From: Bacteroidota bacterium
Lineage (GTDB): Bacteria; Bacteroidota; Bacteroidia; Flavobacteriales; Flavobacteriaceae
Length of the DNA: 9,053 bases
Assembly: GCA_023386255.1 (NCBI GenBank)
Contig: JAEWKB010000248.1
Location: forward strand, 1 to 9,053
Direction: 5' to 3'
The notes under the pieces were generated by a model. It searched no databases and was not told the origin of the DNA. It saw only the letters and a list, made by a program, of their open reading frames with translations. How positions within the stretch are numbered: position 1 is the stretch's first letter; the number at the start of each line of letters is the position of its first letter. Positions 1-6,785 of this stretch are shown in pieces. The translations under genes were made by a program, and so were the position numbers.

Positions 1-96
1 ATCATCAAACAGGTACTGGTTGTTTTTTGTTACTTCCTGTGCCGGTGCACTAAGGCTAACCAGGCCAAAAAGCAACAGGTGTTTTATAATCTTCAT
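1..96 (-). CDS. N-terminus of a secreted protein, cut by window edge
   Basis: Reading leftward from the ATG at 96, an open frame of 32 codons runs off the window. It begins MKIIKHLLLFGLVSLSAPAQ. This is a typical Sec signal peptide: a lysine-rich start, a leucine-rich core at about residues 7-16, and a likely signal peptidase I site after SAPA (residue 19). The mature protein would start QEVTKNNQYL. A perfect TAnnTTTG promoter element lies 23 bases upstream of the start codon, which supports the gene and its start. The product is therefore probably periplasmic, outer-membrane or secreted. Too little of the mature protein is present to assign a family. It is transcribed divergently from the cytochrome c maturation gene. 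Confidence 0.75.
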   Translation of the reverse strand, partial: MKIIKHLLLFGLVSLSAPAQEVTKNNQYLFDD

Positions 97-118
97 AGTA
101 ATAAATGGTTAACGGTCT

Positions 119-126
119 CAAAGATA
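119..126 (-). promoter_or_regulatory. Promoter -7 element for the leftward secreted-protein gene
   Basis: The minus strand reads TATCTTTG, a perfect match to the Bacteroidota -7 consensus TAnnTTTG. Transcription would start about 6-7 bases downstream, leaving a short leader before the ATG at 96. No TTG (-33 element) is seen at the usual distance upstream. Confidence 0.55.
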
Positions 127-132
127 TCTAAC

Positions 133-145
133 TTCTTATTAAGAA
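133..145. promoter_or_regulatory. Perfect palindrome in divergent promoter region, possible operator
   Basis: TTCTTATTAAGAA is a perfect 6-base inverted repeat around one central base. It lies just upstream of the leftward -7 element and between the two divergent promoters. An operator role is inferred from position only. The region is A+T rich, so chance palindromes are expected. Confidence 0.25.
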
Positions 146-201
146 TAAAATTATAAAGAAATAGATATTCTGTTGTTTTTTTATAATGAACTATGCCCAT
201 T

Positions 202-215
202 AAAACTGAAGTTTT
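202..215. promoter_or_regulatory. Perfect inverted repeat abutting the ccsBA -7 element
   Basis: AAAACTGAAGTTTT has 6-base arms around a GA centre and ends three bases before the rightward -7 element at 219. A regulator binding here would overlap RNA polymerase. This is inferred from position alone, and the sequence could be coincidental. Confidence 0.25.
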
Positions 216-218
216 GAG

Positions 219-226
219 TACTTTTG
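219..226 (+). promoter_or_regulatory. Promoter -7 element for ccsBA
   Basis: TACTTTTG matches the Bacteroidota TAnnTTTG consensus exactly. It sits 31 bases before the ATG at 258, giving a leader of roughly 25 bases. No TTG is present 17-23 bases upstream, so the -33 half is weak or absent. Confidence 0.6.
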
Positions 227-257
227 CAGGAATTTGTAAATACAATTTTCCGTACTC

Positions 258-3200
258 ATGGATAAAATAATATCGTTCTTTTTTTCAACACGTTTAATGG
301 CTGTCCTGTTTATTGTTTTTGCTTTTGCAATGGGCGCAGGCACATTTATAGAAGACGCTTACAACACCGAAACTGCCCGTATAATTATTTACAATGCAAA
401 ATGGTTTGAAGTAATCATGCTGCTTTTTGTAATCAACTTTTTTGGTAATATTAAAAGGTACCAGCTTTACAAAAAAGAAAAATGGGCTACGCTGCTGCTC
501 CACCTTTCGTTCATACTTATCATTGCCGGTGCGTTTATTACCCGCTACATAAGCTTTGAGGGCATGATGCCTATAAGGGAAGGCGAAACATCCAATGTGT
601 TTTATTCTGATAAAGCATACCTTACCGTAATGGTTGACGGTGATTATAACGGCCAGGTAATGCGCAAAACCTTCGAAGAGCCTTTACTGCTTTCGCCTGT
701 TACCGATAATGATTTTACTATATCAGATGATTTCAACGAAACACCTTTTGAAGTTGAATACAAAGATTTTATACTTGGCGCTAAGGAAACCATTAAAGAA
801 GACAAGAACGGCACGCAATACATCAAACTGGTTGAAGCCGGTGACGGCGGACGCCACGAGCACTACCTGAAGGAAGGCGAGGTGCAGAACATACATAACA
901 TATTGTTTGCATTCAACAAGCCTACGGCGGGAGCCATCAATATTAATAAAGAAGGCGATAATTATACATTGCAGTCACCTTTTGAAGGCAGCTTTATGCG
1001 CATGGCCGACCAGAAACAAGGTGCCGTGGCTAAAGATGCCGCACAGCCGCTCATGTTCCGCTCGCTCTATAACATGGCAGGGACACAGTTTGTATTCCCT
1101 GAGGCTGCAATAAAAGGTAAAGTATCTTACGAATCTAATAAAGACTATAAAACCAAAGATCCTTCAGCGCTTACTGTAACCGTACGGTCAGGAGGGCAGG
1201 AAAAGGAAGTAACCCTTATGGGTGGCAAAGGCAATGTAGGCACACCGCAGGCTTTTAAGCTTGGTAATCTTGAATATACATTAATGTACGGAAGCAAGGC
1301 CTATGAGCTTCCTTTCGCTATTAAATTAAATGATTTCATAGCAGATAAATATCCCGGAACTGAATCAAGCTACTCTGCTTTTGAAAGTAAGGTTACCGTG
1401 GTTGATAAAGAAATGAAAAATACTTTTGATACCCGCATTTACATGAATAACATTATGGACTACAGGGGTTACCGTTTCTTCCAGGCGAGCTTTGACCCGG
1501 ATGAGTTGGGCACAAGGCTATCAGTTAACCATGACTTTTGGGGTACATGGGTAAGCTATATCGGCTATTTCCTGCTATACTTTGGCATGCTGGCTATATT
1601 GTTTGACAAGAACACCCGCTTTAATGACCTGAGGAAAAAGCTGGCAAAGGTTGAGCAAAAGAAAGCTTCTTTATTAAGTATAGTACTGGTGCTGCTTAGC
1701 ATAAATGTATCGGCGCAGCAGCATATGCCCAATAAGCTTACCGAAAAGCAGCGTGACTCTATCATCATGAAATATAAGGTGGATGAAGTGCAGGCTGAAA
1801 AGTTTGGGCGGCTTGTAATTCAGGATGCCGGGCGCATGAAGCCTGTAAACACATTTTCATCAGAATTGTTGCGTAAGGTTAGCAAAAGCGATACGTACAA
1901 AGGAATGAATTCAGACCAGGTGCTTATATCTATGACGATGTTTGACCAGCTGTGGTTTGAGAATCCGATCATATACCTGAAAAGGGGTAACGACAGCCTG
2001 CGGACAGTGCTTGGATTAGATAAAAAAGTAGAATATGCCGCACTTGTTGATTTCTTTGATAAGCAGGGAAATTATAAGCTTGAAAAGCTGCTGGCAGACG
2101 CTTACCGCGAACCTGTGCCAAACAAGTTCCAGACAGACTTTATGGATATTGACAAGAGGATAAACCTTTTATACTCAGGCCTGACGGGGCAGATACTAAA
2201 GGTATACCCCATACCCGGCGATATAAATAATAAATGGGTCTCTTTTCCTGAAATTGAAGCTCTGCAGAACGAAGAAATGAACAGGATAAAAATGGTACTT
2301 CCGGCTTACTTCCAGTCGTTAGCCAAAGCAGCTGAAACAGGAAATTACAAGGATGCCGATTTTTACCTGAAGGGCCTGCAGGACTATCAGCATAAATATG
2401 GTAAAGAGGTGCTGCCTCCCCAGGAAAAAGTTGAAACAGAGATATTATATAACAAATACGATATTTTTAAAAAGCTATACACCTATTACCTATTGGCAGG
2501 CGTATTAATGTTCCTGTTCTCCATTATCAGGATATTTAACACCAGGAAAGGCATACGCGTTACCGTAAATGTATTTCATGTGGCTATTGTGCTGCTGTTT
2601 GCGCTTCATACGGCAGGGCTTATAGCCCGGTGGTATGTGGCAGGGCATGCGCCGTGGAGCAACGCTTATGAATCTGTTATATATGTAGGCTGGGCAACTG
2701 TACTCTTCGGGCTTATCTTCGGGAGGAAGTCGCAGCTTACAGTGGCATCTACAGCATTTGTCGCTTCAATTATCCTTTGGGTGGCGCACCAAAACTGGAC
2801 CGATCCGGGAATTTCTACCCTTCAGCCTGTATTAAATTCTTACTGGCTGATGATACACGTAGCCGTTATTGTTGCCAGCTACGGGCCTTTTACATTAGGA
2901 ATGATATTAGGCCTTGTAGCACTTATACTTATGCTGTTCCTTAAACCTCAAAATAAGGTAAAGATTGAACTTCATATTAAAGAGCTTACGTATATTAACG
3001 AAATGGCGCTAACTGTAGGCCTTGTTATGCTAACCATAGGAAACTTCCTTGGCGGGCAGTGGGCCAACGAGAGTTGGGGCCGCTACTGGGGCTGGGACCC
3101 TAAAGAAACATGGGCGCTTGTAAGTATTATGGTTTATGCGTTTGTTATACACATGCGTTTTGTGCCGGCACTAAGGGGCACATGGATATACAATTTCTTC

Positions 3201-3389
3201 AGCGTCCTGGCGTATGCCGCTATACTTATGACGTATTTTGGGGTGAATTTCTACCTTACCGGCCTGCACTCGTACGCCAGCGGCGAGGTGCGCACGCCAA
3301 TGTACTTCTTCTGGATGGCGCTGGCTGTGTTTATTCTCGGGATATTGTCTTACATGCAGTACCGAAAGCATTTAAAGAAAGTAAAATAA
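258..3389 (+). CDS. ccsBA: Fused cytochrome c biogenesis protein CcsBA (ResB-ResC, System II)
   Basis: This 1043-residue inner-membrane protein would export haem and attach it to the CXXCH motif of periplasmic apocytochromes c. The ResB/CcsB half covers about residues 1-455: membrane segments near 12-29, 48-64 and 76-94, a large periplasmic domain, and a segment near 430-449. The CcsA/ResC half covers about 740-1035 as a multi-pass region. It carries the tryptophan-rich WWD haem-handling motif at 932-953 (GGQWANESWGRYWGWDPKET). Spacing matches the four histidines known in the Helicobacter hepaticus fusion. H82 and H965 would be the membrane haem ligands, and H867 and H1004 the periplasmic ones. 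The conserved GHAPWSNAYES segment is at about 796-806. An extra hydrophobic stretch at 470-486 ends in VSAQQ, like a signal peptide, and is followed by a linker of about 250 residues. That makes the protein about 100 residues longer than the H. hepaticus fusion. The start follows a good promoter directly, and the gene ends at its own terminator. Confidence 0.95.
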   Translation: MDKIISFFFSTRLMAVLFIVFAFAMGAGTFIEDAYNTETARIIIYNAKWFEVIMLLFVINFFGNIKRYQLYKKEKWATLLLHLSFILIIAGAFITRYISFEGMMPIREGETSNVFYSDKAYLTVMVDGDYNGQVMRKTFEEPLLLSPVTDNDFTISDDFNETPFEVEYKDFILGAKETIKEDKNGTQYIKLVEAGDGGRHEHYLKEGEVQNIHNILFAFNKPTAGAININKEGDNYTLQSPFEGSFMRMADQKQGAVAKDAAQPLMFRSLYNMAGTQFVFPEAAIKGKVSYESNKDYKTKDPSALTVTVRSGGQEKEVTLMGGKGNVGTPQAFKLGNLEYTLMYGSKAYELPFAIKLNDFIADKYPGTESSYSAFESKVTVVDKEMKNTFDTRIYMNNIMDYRGYRFFQASFDPDELGTRLSVNHDFWGTWVSYIGYFLLYFGMLAILFDKNTRFNDLRKKLAKVEQKKASLLSIVLVLLSINVSAQQHMPNKLTEKQRDSIIMKYKVDEVQAEKFGRLVIQDAGRMKPVNTFSSELLRKVSKSDTYKGMNSDQVLISMTMFDQLWFENPIIYLKRGNDSLRTVLGLDKKVEYAALVDFFDKQGNYKLEKLLADAYREPVPNKFQTDFMDIDKRINLLYSGLTGQILKVYPIPGDINNKWVSFPEIEALQNEEMNRIKMVLPAYFQSLAKAAETGNYKDADFYLKGLQDYQHKYGKEVLPPQEKVETEILYNKYDIFKKLYTYYLLAGVLMFLFSIIRIFNTRKGIRVTVNVFHVAIVLLFALHTAGLIARWYVAGHAPWSNAYESVIYVGWATVLFGLIFGRKSQLTVASTAFVASIILWVAHQNWTDPGISTLQPVLNSYWLMIHVAVIVASYGPFTLGMILGLVALILMLFLKPQNKVKIELHIKELTYINEMALTVGLVMLTIGNFLGGQWANESWGRYWGWDPKETWALVSIMVYAFVIHMRFVPALRGTWIYNFFSVLAYAAILMTYFGVNFYLTGLHSYASGEVRTPMYFFWMALAVFILGILSYMQYRKHLKKVK

Positions 3390-3395
3390 CAGGGC

Positions 3396-3424
3396 GTCCG
3401 CAACTAACTGTTGCGGACTTTTTG
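3396..3424 (+). terminator. Intrinsic terminator after ccsBA
   Basis: GTCCGCAAC (3396-3404) pairs perfectly with GTTGCGGAC (3410-3418) around a 5-base loop, and TTTTT (3419-3423) follows at once. It begins 7 bases after the ccsBA stop codon. It should end the ccsBA transcript, so the peroxidase gene probably needs its own promoter. Confidence 0.9.
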
Positions 3425-3451
3425 TTTATAGCATTTGTTTGCGTAATTTTA
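3422..3451 (+). promoter_or_regulatory. Possible promoter for the glutathione peroxidase gene
   Basis: TTG at 3422-3424 is followed 19 bases later by TAATTTTA (3444-3451), which matches seven of eight positions of the Bacteroidota -7 element. It ends 15 bases before the ATG at 3467. The TTG lies in the tail of the preceding terminator. A promoter is expected here because of that terminator, but the exact element is uncertain. Confidence 0.35.
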
Positions 3452-3466
3452 TATCAAATTAATCTT

Positions 3467-4054
3467 ATGAAAAAAATAGCCATGTTGGCCTGTGGCCTCC
3501 TGATTTTATGCAGCTGCCAAAACCAGGCGCAAACAAAAGCATCTAAACCAACTGAAAATAAAAAAGCTATATCATCAATGAGCATACATCAGTTTAAAGT
3601 TAAAGACCTTTATGGTGAGGAGTTTGATTTTGCATCACTCCAGGGAAAAAAAGTTATAGTAGTCAACACTGCATCAAAATGCGGTTTAACGCCACAGTAC
3701 AAAGACCTTGAAGCGCTTTATAAAGAGTATAAAGATAAAGGCCTTGTTATAGTAGGTTTCCCGGCCAACAACTTTGCGGGGCAGGAGCCGGGTACTAACG
3801 AGGAGATAGCTACTTTTTGTGAACAAAATTATGGTGTAACCTTCCCGATGATGGATAAAATATCGGTTAAAGGTGATGATATGGCACCTATATACAAGTT
3901 CCTTACCCAAAGGATGCAAAATGGGGTTAAGGACAGTGAGGTGGAGTGGAATTTCCAGAAGTACCTTATTGATGAGAAAGGGCACCTTGTGAAAGTGATA
4001 AGCCCTCGCACATTGCCTACCGACCCTGAAATTGTGAACTGGATAAAAAAATAA
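3467..4054 (+). CDS. Glutathione peroxidase-family lipoprotein
   Basis: This 195-residue thiol peroxidase reduces peroxides and is probably anchored to an envelope membrane. The first 20 residues form a lipoprotein signal peptide with lipobox LCSC, so C17 would be acylated. The peroxidase fold starts near residue 38. The catalytic Cys is C72 in NTASKCGLTPQY, Gln is Q106 in NNFAGQEPG, and Trp-Asn are W161-N162 in EWNFQKYL. C118 in ATFCEQNYG sits where non-animal members carry the resolving Cys, so the reductant is probably thioredoxin-like rather than glutathione. There is no selenocysteine. The frame stays open upstream into ccsBA, but ATG 3467 is preferred because it creates the lipoprotein signal and follows the terminator. 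The gene lies between ccsBA and menD, with no obvious operon link to ccsBA. The family assignment is firm. Localisation is inferred from the lipobox. Confidence 0.93.
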   Translation: MKKIAMLACGLLILCSCQNQAQTKASKPTENKKAISSMSIHQFKVKDLYGEEFDFASLQGKKVIVVNTASKCGLTPQYKDLEALYKEYKDKGLVIVGFPANNFAGQEPGTNEEIATFCEQNYGVTFPMMDKISVKGDDMAPIYKFLTQRMQNGVKDSEVEWNFQKYLIDEKGHLVKVISPRTLPTDPEIVNWIKK

Positions 4055-4061
4055 AACCAAA

Positions 4062-4138
4062 AGCCCCTAACCCCCAAAGGGGGCATGCCACTCCTGCTCT
4101 TGTGCAGATTGGAGTTCCCCCTTTGGGGGTTAGGGGGC
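4062..4138. repeat. Intergenic inverted repeat of REP/MITE type before menD
   Basis: The 20-base word CCCCTAACCCCCAAAGGGGG at 4064-4083 recurs as its exact reverse complement at 4117-4136, separated by 33 bases. Each arm is itself internally palindromic (CCCCCAAAGGGGG). The whole unit fills most of the gap between the peroxidase stop and menD, and could fold into one long RNA hairpin or two small ones. C- and G-run palindromes like this recur between genes in many Flavobacterium-type genomes, from general recollection. No transposase is present and no T-tract follows the stem, so it is not a standard terminator. Confidence 0.85.
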
Positions 4139-4144
4139 CTGAAC

Positions 4145-5803
4145 ATGATCTATCCTAAAATACCTTTGGCGCAAAGCATCATCCAATTGTGCCTTGCCAA
4201 AGGAGTTACTGATATTGTTATATCGCCCGGGTCGCGTAATGCACCCTTAACCATTGGCTTTGCCAACAATCCTGCTTTTACCTGCTACAGTATTGCCGAT
4301 GAGCGGTGTGCGGCTTTTTTTGCTATGGGAATTGCCCAGCAGATTAAAAAGCCTGTAGCTGTGGTGTGTACGTCGGGTTCGGCGCTGCTTAATTATTACC
4401 CGGCTGTTGCCGAGGCATTTTATAGCCAGATACCTCTTATAGTATTATCTGCCGACAGGCCGCATGACAAGATTGATATTGGCGACGGGCAAACCATCCG
4501 TCAGGAAAATGTATATGCCAACCATATACTGTACAACGCTAATTTACTGGAAGAAGCTTCTGTTGAAAATGACCGGAAGATAAACGAAGCCATTAACACA
4601 GCAACTGTTCAGAAAGGCCCTGTACACATAAACGCACCTTTTGAAGAGCCGCTGTATGAAACCGTGACAGAACTATCTGTACAGCCCGAAGTTATTGCCC
4701 CGGCTTTTCCTGAATATAATATTGAAGAAGATTTGTCGCCTTATCTTTCAAAATGGGATGCGGCAAAAAAGAAGCTGGTACTGGTAGGGGTAAATTACCC
4801 TGGTACTGTTAGTGAAGCTGTAATTCAGCGTCTTGCTGCAGACCCATCGGTAGTGGTTATGACCGAAACACCGTCTAACTTTAATCATCCTACGTTCATC
4901 AGTAACATTGATACTATCATCACGCCTTTTAAAGAGGAAGATTTTGAGGCATGGCGCCCGGAGGTATTGATAACGTTTGGCGGCATGATAGTTTCCAAAA
5001 GGGTAAAGGCGTGGCTCCGCAAATACAAACCGCAGGAGCACTGGCATATAGATGCGCTAAGGGCTTATGACACCTTTGGCGCGCTTACCAAACATTTTGT
5101 TGCTGAGCCGGATGCTTTCCTGAATTACTTTTTAGGCAGGACAGCCATTATAGAAAGCCCTTATCATGAAATGGCGCAGGAGCTGAAGGCTTTCAGGCAG
5201 GTAAAGCATAATGAGTACCTGGCTAAAATACCTTTCTCGGATTTCAAAGCCTTTGAAATAATACTGCCGGCATTGCCCGATGGTTCACAGCTGCAGATAA
5301 GCAACAGTTCGGCCATACGTTATGCTCAGCTTTTTGAGAACAAGCCAAATATTGAAGTATTCTGCAACCGCGGTACCAGCGGTATTGACGGAAGCACATC
5401 TACAGCCGTAGGCGCGGCAGTGGGCAGCGGTAAGGAAACTGTACTTATAACCGGCGATGTAAGCTTTTTGTATGACAGCAACGCCTTGTGGAACAACTAC
5501 ATTCCGCATAACTTTAAAATAATAATTGTGAACAACAGGGGCGGGGGCATTTTCAGGATATTGCCGGGGCACGATGAAACGCCTGTTTTTAATACATATT
5601 TTGAAACCACCCACAACCACATGGCCGAACACCTGGCAAAAATGTATGGTTTTGGCTACCGGTCAGCTTCCAATGAGCAGGAGCTTAAAACAGAACTGGA
5701 AGCTTTTATGAAGGATGGCAGCCAGCCACAAATACTGGAAGTGTTTACACCTATGCTGGAGAACGACAAGATATTGCTGCAGTACTTCAAAGAATTAGCG
5801 TAG
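4145..5803 (+). CDS. menD: MenD, SEPHCHC synthase (menaquinone biosynthesis)
   Basis: This cytoplasmic thiamine-diphosphate enzyme joins 2-oxoglutarate to isochorismate with loss of CO2. The product is 2-succinyl-5-enolpyruvyl-6-hydroxy-3-cyclohexene-1-carboxylate, the first committed step to menaquinone. The 552 residues are normal for the family. Visible signatures are SPGSRNAPL at 27-35, the cofactor-activating glutamate E53 in DERCAAFFAMG, and the ThDP/Mg2+ motif from GDVSF (437-441) to NNRGGGIF (463-470). The frame can be extended upstream to an ATG at 4085, but those 20 codons would be translated repeat DNA. The family N-terminus begins at MIYPKIPLAQ, so ATG 4145 is chosen. AGGGGG at 4132-4137, 7 bases before the ATG, is the only SD-like sequence and belongs to the repeat. 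The next gene is 47 bases downstream. Confidence 0.96.
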   Translation: MIYPKIPLAQSIIQLCLAKGVTDIVISPGSRNAPLTIGFANNPAFTCYSIADERCAAFFAMGIAQQIKKPVAVVCTSGSALLNYYPAVAEAFYSQIPLIVLSADRPHDKIDIGDGQTIRQENVYANHILYNANLLEEASVENDRKINEAINTATVQKGPVHINAPFEEPLYETVTELSVQPEVIAPAFPEYNIEEDLSPYLSKWDAAKKKLVLVGVNYPGTVSEAVIQRLAADPSVVVMTETPSNFNHPTFISNIDTIITPFKEEDFEAWRPEVLITFGGMIVSKRVKAWLRKYKPQEHWHIDALRAYDTFGALTKHFVAEPDAFLNYFLGRTAIIESPYHEMAQELKAFRQVKHNEYLAKIPFSDFKAFEIILPALPDGSQLQISNSSAIRYAQLFENKPNIEVFCNRGTSGIDGSTSTAVGAAVGSGKETVLITGDVSFLYDSNALWNNYIPHNFKIIIVNNRGGGIFRILPGHDETPVFNTYFETTHNHMAEHLAKMYGFGYRSASNEQELKTELEAFMKDGSQPQILEVFTPMLENDKILLQYFKELA

Positions 5804-5824
5804 ATAGCTTATTTTATTAATTAC

Positions 5825-5832
5825 TACCTTTG
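5825..5832 (+). promoter_or_regulatory. Promoter -7 element for the S1-domain gene
   Basis: TACCTTTG is a perfect TAnnTTTG match in the 47-base gap after menD, 18 bases before the ATG at 5851. It also settles the start. A TTG at 5830 in the same frame overlaps this element, so it would lie upstream of the transcript start. No clear -33 TTG is present. Confidence 0.55.
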
Positions 5833-5850
5833 CACTTCACTCATCTCCAC

Positions 5851-6684
5851 ATGATTGAAACAGGAAAATACAATACGTTAAAAATAGTACGCGAAACCCA
5901 GGTGGGGCTTTACCTTACCGATGGCAATGAAGATATATTGCTGCCTAACAAATACATTCCGCGTGTATATGAAATAGGTGAGGAGCTAACCGTGTTTGTA
6001 TATCTTGACCATGAGGAGCGCCCTGTGGCCACTACGCTAAAGCCCTATGTTACGCTGGATAATTTTGCCTGGCTGCGGGTTAACTACATAAATAAATTCG
6101 GCGCCTTTTTAGACTGGGGCCTGGAGAAGGACCTGTTAGTACCCTTCAGGGAACAGGCAAGGCCTATGGAAAAAGGCAAACGCTACCTTATTTTTATGTA
6201 CAAAGACCATGAAACCAACAGGCTGGCGGCATCGAGCAAAATAAATCAGTTCCTGGACAATGAAAACCTGACTGTAGAAGAAGGCGAGAAGGTGGACCTG
6301 ATAGTTTCGCACATTACCGACCTTGGCATTAACGTGATAATAAATGGCCTGCACAAAGGCTTAATGTATAAAGGCGAGGTGTATGAAGACCTGCGTACCG
6401 GCGATAAGGTTACAGGGTATATTAAGACTATTCGTCCCGATAAAAAAATTGATGTTACCCTGCAAAAGCCGGGCGTTGAGGCTATAGAGCCTAATGCCGA
6501 AAAGGTACTTGAGGAGCTTAGGGCAAACCGTGGTTTTTTGCGCCTTAATGATGACAGCCATCCTGAAGACATAAAGACTGTACTTAAAATGAGCAAAAAA
6601 TCTTTTAAAAAAGCTATCGGGTCGCTGTACAGGCAAAAACTGATAGAAATAAAAGACGATGGTATTTATATGCTCAGCAGCTAA
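5851..6684 (+). CDS. CvfB-type S1 RNA-binding protein
   Basis: This 277-residue cytoplasmic protein resembles CvfB/YitL, a family of three S1-like OB folds plus a C-terminal winged helix that binds RNA and affects gene expression in Staphylococcus aureus. Visible parts are a first S1-like domain at about 1-65 and a second at about 68-132 (NKFGAFLDWGLEKDLLVPF, a good S1 signature). A third lies at about 146-207 (DLGINVIINGLHKGLMYKGE). A helical C-terminus at about 215-277 matches the winged helix. The start is ATG 5851, because the in-frame TTG at 5830 lies inside the promoter element. It follows menD on the same strand but can be transcribed separately. The target RNA in this lineage is unknown, and any functional link to menaquinone synthesis is speculative. 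Confidence 0.9.
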   Translation: MIETGKYNTLKIVRETQVGLYLTDGNEDILLPNKYIPRVYEIGEELTVFVYLDHEERPVATTLKPYVTLDNFAWLRVNYINKFGAFLDWGLEKDLLVPFREQARPMEKGKRYLIFMYKDHETNRLAASSKINQFLDNENLTVEEGEKVDLIVSHITDLGINVIINGLHKGLMYKGEVYEDLRTGDKVTGYIKTIRPDKKIDVTLQKPGVEAIEPNAEKVLEELRANRGFLRLNDDSHPEDIKTVLKMSKKSFKKAIGSLYRQKLIEIKDDGIYMLSS

Positions 6685-6705
6685 AAGCTCAGCTTTAAAT
6701 AAATT

Positions 6706-6741
6706 AAAAATCCCGCACGCCTTTTAACGGGACATGCGGGA
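6706..6741 (-). terminator. Intrinsic terminator for the leftward repeat-protein gene
   Basis: On the minus strand TCCCGCA (6741-6735) pairs with TGCGGGA (6717-6711) around a 17-base loop, and TTTTT (6710-6706) follows. It lies 45 bases past the stop of the 6786-7478 gene. On the + strand no T-run follows the stem, so it probably works mainly leftward. It may still stabilise the end of the S1-gene transcript, whose stop is 26 bases before the stem. Confidence 0.8.
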
Positions 6742-6785
6742 CTTAACAAACCAACCAACCAATTATCGTCAATCGCCACAATGGC

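Noticed and set aside
3110..3466. Upstream extension of the peroxidase frame into ccsBA
   Set aside because: It overlaps the CcsA half in another frame, crosses the terminator, and would bury the lipoprotein signal peptide. The ATG at 3467 explains the protein fully.
4085..4144. Twenty extra N-terminal codons of menD
   Set aside because: They are translated inverted-repeat DNA (Leu/Gly/Pro-rich). MenD homology starts at the ATG 4145.
5830..5850. TTG start for the S1-domain protein
   Set aside because: TTG 5830 lies inside the -7 promoter element, so it would not be transcribed. ATG 5851 gives the family N-terminus.
6684..6696. Short hairpin AAAGCTCAGCTTT at the S1 gene stop as terminator
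   Set aside because: The stem is only about five weak base pairs and is not followed by a T-run on the + strand.
6747..6762. AACC tandem repeat (about three copies) as a phase-variable tract
   Set aside because: Too few copies, and it lies in the 3' untranslated region of the leftward gene, where slippage would not alter a protein.
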